Positions 11,005-21,797 of a DNA stretch of 64,000 nucleotides are shown piece by piece. The position numbers and the translations under genes are program-made. The stretch lies in the NCBI RefSeq assembly GCF_963678635.1, contig NC_087064.1, positions 44,143,159 through 44,207,158 of the forward strand, in the 5' to 3' direction. How positions within the stretch are numbered: the first letter of the stretch is position 1; the number at the start of each line of letters is the position of its first letter. Source of the stretch: Symsagittifera roscoffensis (Eukaryota; Xenacoelomorpha; Acoela; Convolutidae). Under the pieces are notes generated by a model. The model made no database searches. It saw nothing but the letters and a program-made list of their open reading frames with translations, and was not told the origin of the DNA.

Positions 11005-11883
11005 GCCAGTCGTTCATATCTTGAAGTTTGACCTTGAGGAACACAAAAATACGTGGTTTTGGAAGGAAGTTTTTTTTTTCAAAACTTCGAATGAAGCCTG
11101 TCATGCTCAGTTTTCTCGCGACAACTGAAAACATAAAATAAAAGATCAGAACGACCGAATTATCAATTGCGGGAAAATGACAGAAAAACAGCGGGAAATT
11201 GCTATTCGCAATTTCCAAGATGACAATAAAAACCACGAGAGTAGAGCTGTCCTATCTTGATATAGGAGACAGTGATTACAAAAGAAGATCGGAATCTAGC
11301 TGAACCAGAGTGAGCCTTCGGTGGAAAGGTGGACAACCGAAGTGCCCCAATGGTCCAGAACCAAAACTCCATTCTTGAGATAATACTTGTTCCATTAGGG
11401 CTTATTGAATCAAACTTAATTCCCCGATCATTCTCAAGTTGCTTACTAATTTAGTTACCTCTAGTTCTCGAGTGTGCTGCTATGTAAGTACCTAATTTAA
11501 TTTTCTCGAGTGTGTTTTATGATTGTTATGTTGAGGTGAGGCGAGTTTTAGGTTGATCCATCTGAAATGGATCAAAGTTCCACTGTCTAATAAAAAGTAA
11601 CTTAACGGATTGTTCCGACCCTGTTTTTAACGGCGTTCGTGTATTTTGGGTATCTCGAGACCTAAGTATGGGGAAGTTCTTGTTTTCTAGAGTGGGGGGA
11701 TATTTTGGTAGCGGCCTTTAAGCTGTAAAGGGCTCTAGTCTCATGTTGCAAGTGAACCGAATTGGCTCCGACCGTTTTTGAGGTAGAAAAACACAAGAGA
11801 TAGTGTCCCTGACTCTTGAGCCAATGGTTATAGGGCCTGTTTTTCTTAAGCCTCATATGTGACCGAAGTAGGCGACTGTTACA
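11005..11883 (+). repeat. Possible diverged LTR
   Basis: It begins where copy A loses collinearity and ends with GGCGACTGTTACA, matching the GGGCGAATGTTACA end of the well-defined LTRs. Its length of about 880 bp is close to their 915-924 bp. It carries the family hairpin motif (TGATCCAT, loop CTGAA, ATGGATCA at 11,554-11,574) at the same relative place, followed by 'taataaaaag' and a 'ctgtttttaacggcg' stretch like the LTR R region. The body is otherwise highly diverged, and the 5' boundary is a guess. Confidence 0.4.
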
Positions 11884-13299
11884 TAGTGTTTTTATGGCGC
11901 TTCTGGGTGTTTTTATGACATCATGACTACGGAGTCGAACCCACTTGACACAGCTCCGGGCTGCATGCCCATTCTAGAGTACCGGTGGTACGGTTCAGCG
12001 GGAATGTGTAAACCTTCCGGTTGTACCGTGATAGCTTTTTAAGAAAACTTGAGAAAATTTAATGGTACGCTCTCCGAACAAGGCTTAGCTAACCGAGTAA
12101 AGTAGGGTAACTAGGGGGACAAAAACAAGTAAAAAGTATAGAAAAAGGAAATTAAATAGTGTACCCATACTGTTTTATAAGACCGATCGTTTCGATCAAT
12201 CTAGCAATCTAAACCAGTGACTTCAATAAGGTGCCCAAGTGGGGGGGGGGGGTTGTTGTTAAGGGTTTTCCGATAGCTTGCAACCTAGCCGGACCTCTAG
12301 GAGACCTGACTGGAAGAGGTGACTAGCGGAGTGGGAAAGTGGTTCACAAGGATTGAGCTGAACCGCTAGGAAACTTGACTGGAAGAGGTGACCAGCCAAG
12401 TGGGAAGGTGGTGCTGGTGTCAAGTGCAGTGCACGTCAAGAGGACAACCAGCACGGGATCGCTAAAACAAGAAGAGGACGCACAGGGGTGTTCTCAAGTT
12501 GGGCAAACGGGTATCGGTAAAATCCACATTACATTATAGGAAATAAGTGTAAAATTGGATAAGCGGAGCCCCATTATTTTGAGGAAGTTTTTGCACAAGC
12601 AGGCCTGGAAACAGGTCTACGATTTTCTCTCGAGAGGTTTAGCATCCGGCGCTTAAGGGATTTTTCGGCTTAAGAGGGGGGCTAAAGAGGGGGGAGGTTA
12701 GAAGGGGGGCTGGTTAGGTTAGAGGTTGGCGGTTGTAAATTGTAAAAAGGGGAGACACATTAGAGTTACTAATTGTTCGGCATAGTCGATTTAGTTACAT
12801 TAGATACTTACACGTGTTGGTTATAAGAAGCGGATAACATGGTTAACATCGAGTTAAGGTAGGTACCCTAGTCGGATCGGTAGGGGGGAACGGACATAGA
12901 CCGTTTTTGTGATACCCCATAAGATCTCTAGCAGGGGGAGGAAAACGCGTGGCAATCGGGTACCAGACATTTTTTCGGACAAAAGTTGACATCAGTCAGC
13001 TTTGAATTATAGGTTTTGGTGAAAATTTGTTGTTGGTATTTAAACGAACAGGTGATCACAAGATACCTGCGAAGAAGTTGAGGTTTCAAATAGCCTGAGA
13101 CAACGAAAGGGAGATAAATACAGGGGGGTCAGTATTTGGATTTTGGCCATTAAGATAGGGATTTTGGGAAAAATTTTACTAAAAGCTCAAGTGGTGGTAC
13201 ACGGTACAGTGGTTCATGAGTCCCCACAACGAAGAAGAAAAGATCCTACTATCCAGACACTTAGTGACAAGTCTTGGGACAGTACCGAAGAAGTCTTGC
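11884..13299. other. Intergenic, no gene seen
   Basis: There is no convincing coding frame. It holds a run of G residues near 12,241 and a short direct repeat of 'gacttgactggaagaggtgac' type at about 12,306 and 12,374. G-rich low-complexity sequence lies around 12,660-12,720. It could be leader or decayed element DNA. Confidence 0.5.
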
Positions 13300-14070
13300 A
13301 ACATTGCAGTCTGGGGACGGTCTTGGAGCAGTACAGTCTTGGGATAGTCTTGGGACAGTGCAGTCTTGGGACAGTCTTGGGACGGTGCAGTCTTGGGACA
13401 GTCTTGGACCAGAGCAGTCTTGGTACGATACAGTCTTGGGACACTGGTCTTGGGACAGTAGTCTTGGGACAGTAGTCTTGGGACAGTGGTCTTGGGACAG
13501 TGGTCTTGGGACAGTGGTCTTGGGACACTGGTCTTGGGACAGTGGTCTTGGGACAGTGGTCTTGGGACAGTGGTCTTTGGACAGTGGTCTTGGGACAGTG
13601 GTCTTGGGACAGTGGTCTTGGGACAGTGGTCTTGGGACACTGGTCTTGGGACAGTAGTCTTGGGACAGTAGTCTTGGGACAGTAGTCTTGGAACAGTAGT
13701 CTTGGGACAGTAGTCGTGGGACAGTAGTCTTGGGACAGTAGTCTTGGGACAGTAGTCTTGGGACAGTAGTCTTGGGACAGTGGTCTTGGGACAGTAGTCA
13801 TGGGACAGTAGTCTTGGGACAGTGGTCATGGGACAGTAGTCTTGGGACAGTAGTCTTGGGACAGTGGTCTCGGGACACTAGTCTTGGGACAGTTGTCTCA
13901 GGGCAGGGTCTTGGGACAGTGGTTTTGGGGCACTAACAAGAAGGACTGGGACAGCACCCTTTCTTGGGACAGTAGAGAGAAAGCTTGGGACAGTACAAAG
14001 AAGAGTAGGGACAGTGACTGGAAGTCTTGGAACAGTATAAAGAATGGAGGTGACGGTACTAAAGAGCACT
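13300..14070. repeat. 14-bp minisatellite (CTTGGGACAGTRGT)
   Basis: The core from about 13,440 to 13,900 is a tandem array of the 14-mer cttgggacagtggt / cttgggacagtagt, roughly 33 units. It is flanked by degenerate 27-28 bp forms at 13,310-13,440 and scattered 'gggacagt' units to about 14,040. Because 14 is not a multiple of 3 and the unit lacks stops in most phases, long frames are open on both strands. They are repeat artefacts and not genes. Confidence 0.9.
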
Positions 14071-14318
14071 AAGACAAGTTGAAGTAATCAATCGCAAAAT
14101 TAAAAGCGATAGGACTAGTCAGAAAGTTAAATCGCGATAGATCCGGTCCTGAGGGGATCAAGAACATATAGAATTTTCAAAAAAAAACTTAGGAAACGTT
14201 GTTTTTAGTAAATTGTAAATTTTTTTAAAATTAAATTTGTCGAAAGAGATTTTAACCTTAGAGTAGAATTTTGTATATAGTAATACTGTAAGTAGAAAAA
14301 AAATTCTAAATAAAAATA
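14071..14318. other. AT-rich leader upstream of gag-like ORF
   Basis: This AT-rich stretch with several A and T homopolymers directly precedes the ATG at 14,319. No clear LTR boundary or primer-binding site was identified. Confidence 0.4.
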
Positions 14319-14987
14319 ATGAGACGGAGCAGGGTACCGGTGGCTGAAAAAAGATCTACTGAATCAAGGACAAAATATAACTCGTCGCTACGTAAAACGA
14401 CATCAATGGGATCAAAGATAACAATGAAGAACTTTTCAGTTAGCATGGTCAACACGAGGAGTAATATAGAGAACAGAACAAAAGAGGGCACGGAAGGGAA
14501 ACATAGGGAACCCGCCATCGAGATTGACCTAGAGACACCGAACCAGAGTGTGGATGAGGTGGAAAAGAAGACGACGGAGTCAACACCGATGCCGAATGCA
14601 GAAGAACCAAAACCAAAGTCCATGGAGTTCTCACCGATAGACAATGTGGAAGACACAACAGGCAACACGCCAGAAACGGTGAAGGACGAGTCTCAAGCAA
14701 AAAGAACTTCTTTTACTGAAAGATTGGCGATAATGGTCGGAATGAAGTCGAGAGACGCAGCAGCGGAAGAACCGAAAGCCGAGAAAGGCAAAACATTCGG
14801 AACAGTTTCCAAGAAAAGGACAGACACCGACCAAAACGAAGACCAGATCAGACCAGGAACAGCATTCAACAACAGGGCAGTAGCTGACCATGTAACAACT
14901 ACTCTTGAGCTAGGTGATTTGATGGCAAAGCTAGATCAGATCGACAAGAAACTGAAGCACAGCGAGGAAGATAGAGATGTGATAAGG
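14319..14987 (+). CDS. Gag-like or hydrophilic ORF, truncated by the scaffold gap
   Basis: An ATG opens a frame of 223 known residues that runs into the 200-N gap. The protein is highly charged and rich in K, E, T and S. Its last visible part (ELGDLMAKLDQIDKKLKHSEED) would form a coiled coil. Copy B gag also has a coil of this style (DLMMRKLDEIL), so a gag N-terminus from a different retroelement is plausible. No zinc knuckle or capsid motif is visible before the gap. I do not recognise the family, and a host gene cannot be excluded. Confidence 0.4.
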
Positions 14988-15187
14988 NNNNNNNNNNNNN
15001 NNNNNNNNNNNNNNNNNNNNNNNNNNNNNNNNNNNNNNNNNNNNNNNNNNNNNNNNNNNNNNNNNNNNNNNNNNNNNNNNNNNNNNNNNNNNNNNNNNNN
15101 NNNNNNNNNNNNNNNNNNNNNNNNNNNNNNNNNNNNNNNNNNNNNNNNNNNNNNNNNNNNNNNNNNNNNNNNNNNNNNNNNNNNNNN
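14988..15187. other. Assembly gap (200 N)
   Basis: Exactly 200 N, a conventional placeholder, so the true distance is unknown. The gag-like ORF enters it from the left and a partial LTR emerges on the right. Confidence 0.99.
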
Positions 15188-15413
15188 CTTCCAAAATGGC
15201 GGTTTTTGCCGTTTCTCGGAAGTGCGACTTCTCAGTTCGAATTTTTAAAATTTCAAAATACCAGAAAATCTTGACCTTCACCGTTTGACTAATCGTCCCA
15301 ATAACATCACTAACTTCTCAATACTATCATTTCGGAAGGTTAGCTGCTAACTATTCGAAATCGCCGAATCTGCATTTTTGTCCATTCTGGTTGAATGTCA
15401 CACGAATGTCACA
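15188..15413 (-). repeat. Partial LTR (U3 end), minus orientation, cut by gap
   Basis: The sequence resembles 47,640-47,856: aaaatggcggtttttgccg, ccttcaccgtttgactaatcg and gcatttttgtccattctggt. It ends at 15,413 with the LTR terminus gaatgtcaca. The flank 'tactccctcgacagccgg' matches the purine-tract flank of the other copies in diverged form. The terminal 11-mer is present twice in a row at 15,392-15,413. Confidence 0.65.
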
Positions 15414-15869
15414 TACTCCCTCGACAGCCGGATCAATGTCCTCATTGAGTCCTGTGGTTGTGCCATTCTGCCAGACTGGCACAACGCAACCTTCCGGCGA
15501 AACATGAAAAAACGATTAAAGGCCTTAACGACAAAAAAGTGCTGCGAAGGAGGATAGAAATGTTCTAGAAATTTCAAGTTTCAAAATTTCGATTGTCGAA
15601 CGGATATTTCTCAGGAATACAAAAAACGGCCATTTTTACTGAAAAAGGTGGAAAAGTCAGAACAACAGCAAATATACTGGAAAACAGTCGCACGTTAACA
15701 CAGAAAAACGAAGCCTCTTATCGTGACTATCACGCACGATAAGACCCTCAGCAGAAGAAGATAGTGGGAAGGGAGGCTTAAGTTGGGAAGTAGTGGAGAG
15801 CAGTACCCTCTCCCTATCAGGGTTGATAATCTCGGAAAAGAAAGTTTTTTTAAAATTTGTTAGTTCGGA
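15414..15869. other. Intergenic, no gene seen
   Basis: The first 40 bases continue as 3' UTR of a minus-strand element (atcaatgtcctcattgag) and then lose similarity. No coding frame of note is present. Confidence 0.4.
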
Positions 15870-16440
15870 GGGTCCCAAATTTTAGGGAACCCTCCGAGCG
15901 GCAGAAAATTTTATAAGATCACCTTTTTATCCTACTGGGAAGGTTGACCGTGTCAACCAACCTGGTTTTAAGTCAGTTTCACCGCATTCGGAGGCTATAC
16001 CGCGGCAGAATAAACCCTTTTTCTTGATTTTTGGGGAACCCTCCGAAGTAACCCTCCGGAGTCAGCTAAGCTCCTTAGCAACCCTCCTTAGTGGAAATTT
16101 TCCACGAGACCCTCTGAAGAAGTTAAAACAACCCCCACAGAGAATTTAGCTTGTTTTGACACCCTCTCAGACTACTTGGAGACCCTTCCAAGTGATATTC
16201 GAAAAATTTGAAGTTTTGGAGGAACATTCCGAAGTAACCCTCCGGAGCATATTAAGCCTCTTTTTGACCCTCCTTAGTGAGTTTAAGGGGACCCTCCGAA
16301 GTAACTTGGGTGATTAAGGTACCCTCCGAAGTAACCCTCCGAGTTAAGCTAAGTGTCTTAAAGACCCTCCGAAGTAACCCTCCGGAGTCAGCTAAGCTCC
16401 TTAGCAACCCTCCTTAGTGGGAATTTAGGGGTACCTTCTG
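15870..16440. repeat. Interspersed CCCTCCGAAGTAACCCTCCGGAG repeats
   Basis: Degenerate units of accctccgaagtaaccctccg recur at about 16,040, 16,233, 16,285, 16,318 and 16,368. Companion strings are cagctaagctccttagcaa and ccctccttagtg. A longer block (ccctccgaagtaac through ccctccttagtgg) at about 16,038-16,092 recurs at about 16,368-16,420. The spacing is irregular, so this is a scrambled satellite or a repeat-rich LTR/leader of another element. Confidence 0.7.
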
Positions 16441-16616
16441 GGGCAAGTTGAGCAACTAGAATATCCATTTAGAATCGGAAAAAAGGTCAATTACCAAGGG
16501 GCGTGCATATTAGGATCACGGGAGCCCATTTGACTCGGCGATTTGTGATCAACTATCGATTCTAGATCGGGTCTGTTAGAAGTACCCGAACCAAATTTTT
16601 TTTGATTGTGATTTTG

Positions 16617-16990
16617 GTTGTCTGGTTGCCTTGAGCTACTTAATAAGAAAGCTCGGGCAATCCGGGAACACATAAAAGAAGGCCTCGGTGAGTTTTTTAG
16701 GCAGATACACACTCACTTGAGAAGAAAATTTGTTCCCTGTTCTCGTGCACTTGGGGCGTCCCGAATGTGGGGGAGCTTTTTCATAGACTTTAGAAATTTT
16801 TCGATCAGTGGTTGCCTTGAGCTACTTAGTAGGACAACTCGGGCAATCGCAGGACACCTTAAAGAAGACCTCGGTGAGTGTATTAGGCAAATACACACTC
16901 ACTTGAGAAGACAGTGTCCTGGGCTTTGTTCTTTTGGAGTGTTCCGATTGAGGGAAGTCTTTTTCTCTAAGACTAAGTTTTATTGATCTA
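16617..16990. repeat. Tandem duplication, period about 188 bp
   Basis: The stretch starting ttgccttgagctacttaat near 16,625 is repeated from near 16,813 with about 80 percent identity. Both units include cacactcacttgagaagac/a. A frame of 122 codons runs across both copies, but it has no recognisable domain and is not claimed as a gene. Confidence 0.75.
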
Positions 16991-17075
16991 TTTCCGAATC
17001 ATCACTGCCTTCTTTTTTTTTACAAAAGATTGTTTGATTTTAACAAAGCAGTGATTTGATAAGACTGGCCATACC

Positions 17076-17590
17076 ATGTCGAGTATACGCCCGAGTGAAG
17101 AACAAACGGGTTCGAAGGCCAAGAAAAGCTGGAAGTCTTTGTACGATGAGCGCATGGCATCACTACAAACTGAAGGTCTATCTTCCAGTTATGACCATCC
17201 GGAGATAACCCACCCGGATGGGAACTTCACGCCGTGCCCAAGGAAGGACATGAGCAGGAAGGCGTTGTCCGCCTCGCCGACCAGGCCCATGTCTGATGGG
17301 ATAACGATGGGAGCGTCCTCAACGTTTGACAGGTTGATGATGTCGATGGGCAACCAAAAGGGCGGCGCGTCATCAAGTACCAGGCTGCAACCGCAGTTGA
17401 CCTCATCTTCTCTGGGCTATCCCCGACATTGGGGGCGGCTGGTGATATAAGTGACATGTTTTCTGGCGTAATGACAGGCCAAGAAGAACTGCGACGGGAC
17501 ATGACTAAAAGAATAGATCAAGTCGACGAGAGAGCTCACCAGGGTCGAGAGAATTTGCGAGATTAACTGACACACGTGAAGTCGCAGGCG
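17076..17590 (+). pseudogene. gag: gag N-terminal region, copy B
   Basis: An ATG in 'taccatgtcg' opens 124 residues to 17,450, rich in S, K and P (PCPRKDMSRKALSASP). The sequence stays homologous to copy A (244-300) and then continues in other frames. It is taken as the Gag N-terminus because it directly precedes the coil and capsid parts. A frame change near 17,400 breaks it. Confidence 0.65.
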
Positions 17591-18245
17591 AGAGTCGATC
17601 AGGATCAATTGATTCGCAACACCGATCAATGCCTGGAAGAGAGCTTGGCACAGGCAAACAAGGAGTCAGAGGAAGGAGAGGCTAGGATGACAAGAGAGAT
17701 CGAGCGATTGTTGAACGATCATGACAATACCTATGCCCATACGATGACTAGCCTGGAAAAAAGGTGAAATGCCAAATCTGACCTGATGATGCGGAAGCTT
17801 GACGAGATCTTAAACGGAAGTAATCGGGAGGAGCGTTCCAACCCAAGAAGGCGCTCACGCCAGGCGAATGATGGAGATGGAGCAGGCAACTAGGCCGGGG
17901 CCCAGCAAAATTCGAGAGTGAATTACGAATCTAGGAATAGGGAGCGGCCCAGGGCAGCCCCATCGAGGCCAGGTTGGACGAACCCGGTCCCGCCGGAGAT
18001 GGATACCACCCCGGAGACAAGATTGCCCACTGTGCCACAAGTCAGATTGGTCCCAGATCTAACTACGGTCTCACAGGACATGACGTTGTATACTTCGATG
18101 TTTCAGCCTCTGAATAGATCCCTCGAGATATTCATCACCAAGCTCCGAAGTCAACCGAGAGAGGAGAGAGGTCAAGAAGGACACTGGAAAAGCCGAAATC
18201 ATACAAAGACGATTCAGACGGCTGCATTGATACTTGGATGGAGGT
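17576..18245 (+). pseudogene. gag: gag coiled-coil and linker, copy B
   Basis: A charged coil (ESLAQANKESEEGEARMTRE) is open from 17,576 to 17,767, where an in-frame TGA replaces the AAA/TTA region of copy A. The linker from 17,918 is arginine- and proline-rich. It links the N-terminal region to the capsid domain that starts near 18,238. Confidence 0.65.
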
Positions 18246-19218
18246 GATGAAGTTGCACTTTGAAGAAGAGAATCTCTCAAAGAAACAGGAATGCAGCGCA
18301 CTGACAAGCAACCTGGAGGGTACTGCCTTGAATTGTGTAATGGCGAAATGGGCCAATGAACGAGACAGTGCTCCCAAGATATTTGACATCCTGCTGAATC
18401 GTTTCGGCTCTGGAGTACAAGGGCATCAGGCTATGGTGCAGTTCGAGAAGAGGCGTCAAAGAGATGACGAATCCATAGACAAATTTTTGGACGACCTTGA
18501 ATTACTTAGGAGGAGAAGCAACCCCGATGAGAGAATATCCGAGTGGAACTTAGCGATTGCCTCAAAGTTCATGGATGGAGTGAAGAGTGAAGAGCTGAAA
18601 ACAATGCTAGCCACACATTTCACACTGTCGCTTGACGAGTTACCCACGCCCGATGATTTGCATATGAAGTCGCGTGAGTACTTGCTCATAAAACCGAGGG
18701 CGCAAAACCGTTACAGCAATTATGGCAACTACAGCGGAACAAACATGGATAACAGGAGGTCCTGTGCGAATTGTGGCTCGATGGACCACCATATTTCCGC
18801 ATGTTCTGCTTACAAACAGAACATGAAGGCAATAGGCCACTTTCTCGATGACGTTGATGCGACCGATGAGGACCACGAAGAGTACGTTAGAGGGCTCATT
18901 ATGAAGCATGGACCGAGGTGCTTCTTCTGTAATTTGGAGGGACACTTCAAGTCGGACTGCACTCAATTTTGGGATGCAGTGGCGGACGCGAAACATCCCC
19001 GCCATGAAGATGCGCTTTCGGGCATCAAAGCCAGTCGAGCACGTCTGATGAACGAGGCTGAGTCTCGAAGAATAGAGACAACACCGAGCACTTTTACGGC
19101 TAAGAAGGTGAAGACCATGGCTGACGAGGTGGTAGCCTCGAGCTTGGAGGCAGAGTCGGCCGGTCCGCTCAAGGTGGATTATGGTTTGGCTGCAAGGACA
19201 GCGTTGCAGAATGTCTAA
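18238..19218 (+). CDS. gag: Gag capsid and nucleocapsid domains, copy B
   Basis: This 326-residue open frame carries a retrotransposon-gag (capsid-type) domain over residues about 35-150 (FEKRRQRDDESIDKFLDDLELL, split by the frame as read). Two CCHC knuckles follow, at residues 176-189 (CANCGSMDHHISAC) and 228-241 (CFFCNLEGHFKSDC). Gag packages the element RNA. The knuckles are identical in spacing to those of copy A. The frame begins inside the domain because an upstream shift near 18,240 separates it from the N-terminus. It ends at a stop (19,216-19,218) where copy A reads on towards the protease. It is the best-preserved gag in the window. Confidence 0.85.
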   Translation: MEVMKLHFEEENLSKKQECSALTSNLEGTALNCVMAKWANERDSAPKIFDILLNRFGSGVQGHQAMVQFEKRRQRDDESIDKFLDDLELLRRRSNPDERISEWNLAIASKFMDGVKSEELKTMLATHFTLSLDELPTPDDLHMKSREYLLIKPRAQNRYSNYGNYSGTNMDNRRSCANCGSMDHHISACSAYKQNMKAIGHFLDDVDATDEDHEEYVRGLIMKHGPRCFFCNLEGHFKSDCTQFWDAVADAKHPRHEDALSGIKASRARLMNEAESRRIETTPSTFTAKKVKTMADEVVASSLEAESAGPLKVDYGLAARTALQNV

Positions 19219-19861
19219 CAGGAGCTAGCCACGAAGGAAGTTGAGCAATGGGTAAGGTCAGAACTGGAAAGCACAGATCTTTGGGAAAAAATATGACATT
19301 TTGAGAAAATCAACAAAAGAGGACACACAGGAACCCAGAAAGCAGGGACTAAAGCTAAACGTCATATCGGAAAGAACTTTCGGCATGACGAAAGAAGGGA
19401 CGAAGATAATGTCCATTATCTCAGTCGCAGGACACCAGGTGGTCAAGAACTTGAGTGAACCGTCCAAGAATACGCTGGTCCAGCTGGACATTTATGCAGA
19501 CTACCTGAGGGAGAAGGATCCCAAGCTGGACTCCAGGGCAGTGCGAGCGCTGCTCACGACAGGAAGTCCGAGGCTGATGAGAGTGGATGGACATTACATC
19601 GAGGTCCATGGCCCATATCCGATTCTGATGAATGTGGATGGCATCAATATCTACACAAAAGCTCACGTAACTGATGCGAGTGATCAAGTAGGCCGGATGT
19701 ACATTGGCCAAGAAGAGCTGAAGGTGCGACGAATTGGACACAATGCCATGCTTGAACAGGATGCGGTTCACATAGGTTGCGAAGCCGATCTGGCAGCCCA
19801 TGTGCTAGATGTGCAGGGCAGACAACTTTCAGTGAAAGGACACGGGTGCAGTGGTCAGTGT
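19219..19861 (+). pseudogene. gag-pro junction and protease N-half, copy B
   Basis: The frame 19,301-19,978 covers the conserved GHYIEVHGPYPILM region and QDAVHIGCEAD. The retropepsin loop itself is damaged: eight bases (ctgttaga) present in copy A are missing near 19,842, removing LLD and shifting the frame. The protease is therefore dead in this copy even apart from the duplication that follows. Confidence 0.7.
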
Positions 19862-20225
19862 CAGCGGTCTAGTTGTTCGAATTTTCCCGAGAGACCGACA
19901 GAAACAGAGTTAGCAGCGAATAAACCGGTCCTACCTGAGATAGAACATTTGAAGGGAAAATATCAGACAAGGAGCTAGATTCGCTCAGGGCGGTGCTAAT
20001 TCGGAACGCAGACTTTTTTTCGAAACATAAGGCCGACATAGGTTGCTGTAATTTTGTAGAACACGAAATTGAGATAGAAGAGGGATCGGTACCTCATAGG
20101 GAAGGGGCGAGGAGAATGACCCCTCAATAGTCGGAAGCGTGCAGGAAGGAAATCGAGATGTTAGTGGAGTACGACATGATCGAGCCGTCAAAGTCCCCGT
20201 GGGCTTGTGACGTGGCCATGGCAAA
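19862..20225 (+). repeat. Duplicated pre-RT segment inserted inside the protease (copy B)
   Basis: It has the same insertion point and content as 1,766-2,130 in copy A. Its source is the linker and first RT residues found again at about 20,943-21,288. It is absent from copy C (63,600-63,760), where DTGAVVSVIP runs straight into KTWERMGF. Confidence 0.8.
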
Positions 20226-20912
20226 AATCGTCGAAACCTGGACTGACATGGGTTTTGACAGGTCGAATCTGATACCGAATGGCTTTGACAGGACATGGCT
20301 TTGACAGGACGGACCGCGATCATATCACTGCAGCTTGGAGGAAGACATCTTTGGATGAGCTTCCTGGTGGTGGAAAATTTGGACGAATCCGATCAATTCA
20401 TCCTGGGAAGGGACTTCGTACGCAACTTTGATGTCACGATCGACCTCAATGACAGGTTGATCATGATCAAAGATCCGGAGAGGAAGTATGAAAAGAAACC
20501 TCATAATAAGATCCTAATTAACCAGGCTAAGGTGCCGATTTTTCTGGATCTAAAAGTGAGATTGAAACCAAACCAAGTCGTGGTAGCGACGTTTAGGATG
20601 AGGAATCTAAATGAACTCAGTAATGACAGACAGGTGTGTATGGTACCAAATCCAAACAGTAAGAGCTCGGCTATTTTAGGAAGAAGTTTCTCACTCACTC
20701 AGAGCGGACTGTGTGTGAGTGTGTTGTTGAACACTGAAGCAACAACAGTGACAATACAGAGGGGAAAGAAACTTGGCTACGCATTGCCCCTGAACTCAGA
20801 CTTTCAGAGTGTGGAGAACTTGAAGAAGTTTGATGTAACTAAATGTCCCTTGCATGCGAACCAAGAATGTATACTGAAGAGAGTAATTGAATTGAAATCT
20901 TCTAGGAAATAG
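20226..20912 (+). pseudogene. Protease C-half and pro-RT linker, copy B
   Basis: The open frame 20,295-20,912 (205 residues) carries QFILGRDFVRNFDV, the second retropepsin motif, and the conserved connector up to ECILKRVIELKSS. A stop after SSRK is shared with copy A, where the stop is at 2,829-2,831. Copy C reads through at this place (SNHKLFSMKS), so the stop is another lesion common to A and B. About 60 bases between PN and the GRT string are rearranged (a repeated 'ggctttgacaggac') compared with copy A. Confidence 0.7.
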
Positions 20913-20939
20913 TTTTCAACGAAGTCGGAAACAGATGAT

Positions 20940-21797
20940 GGATTGTCTAGTTGTTCGAATTTTCCCGAGAGACCGACAGAAACAGAATTAGCAGCGAATA
21001 AACCAGTCCTAACTGAGATAGAATTTTTGAAGGGAAAATATCAGACAAGGAACTAGATTCGCTCAGGGCGGTGCCAAGTCGGAACGTAAGGCCGACATAG
21101 GTTGCTGTAATTTTGTAGAACACGAAATTGAGATAGAAGAGGGCTCGGCACCTCATAGGGAAGGGGCGAGGAGAATGACCCCTCATAAGTTGGAAGCGTG
21201 CAGGAAGCAAATCGAGATGTTAGTGGAGTACGACATGATGGAGCCGTCGAAGTCCCCGTGGGCTTGTGGCGTGGTCATGGCTAAAAAGAAAGGGGGACAA
21301 CTCAGGTTTTGTTGTGGTTTTCGTTATCTGAACGCAGTGACTATAAAGGACGCATACCCGATTCCCCGCATCGATGGGAGCCTATCCTAGCTGGGGGACG
21401 CGAAGTTCTTCACGACATTAGATTTGGGCTCGGCGTTCTGGCAAGTGCCACTCCGAAAGCAAGATTGTGAGAAAACGGGCTTCGCGTGCTAGCTGGGATT
21501 GTTCCAGTGGAAGAGGATGCCGCTCGGATTGTGCAACGCGACGGCCACATTCCAGCGACTGATGGCCCAGGCACTCACGAGTGTGACAAAGAAATACGGG
21601 AATCTCATCATGTGTTACGTCGATGATGTCGTGATCGCAACGCCAACCCTAGAGGATCACATAGAGAGGTTGGGTGAGGTGTTTACTTGCATGAAGCAGG
21701 CGGGTCTGAAATGTAAACCCTCAAAGTGTGAGATCCTCAAAGACTCCATAAATTATCTAGGCCGCCTGGTGGATAAGCAGACGCGGTCGAAGCGGTT
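20940..21797 (+). pseudogene. pol: Reverse transcriptase remnant, copy B
   Basis: The open frames 21,175-21,390 and 21,499-21,801 contain the N-terminal RT block (VVMAKKKGGQLRFC), YLNAVTIKDAYPIPRIDG, the motif B GLCNATATFQRLM and the YVDD box at about 21,616-21,627. Stops near 21,388 and 21,489 and a deletion of about 25 bases near 21,780 (VDKQTRSK replaces the expected proline-rich stretch) inactivate it. Confidence 0.9.

Noticed and set aside
13179-13829. Long minus-strand frame of KTTVPRPLSQDH repeats (216 residues) and several plus-strand WSWDSGLGTVV frames
   Set aside because: It is a consequence of the 14-bp minisatellite, whose unit has no stop in most phases. The frames start and end with the array.
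16491-16986. Opposed frames over the 188-bp tandem duplication as small genes
   Set aside because: The repeated MCIC.../HLRR... strings follow the DNA duplication on both strands. No domain or consistent start context is seen.
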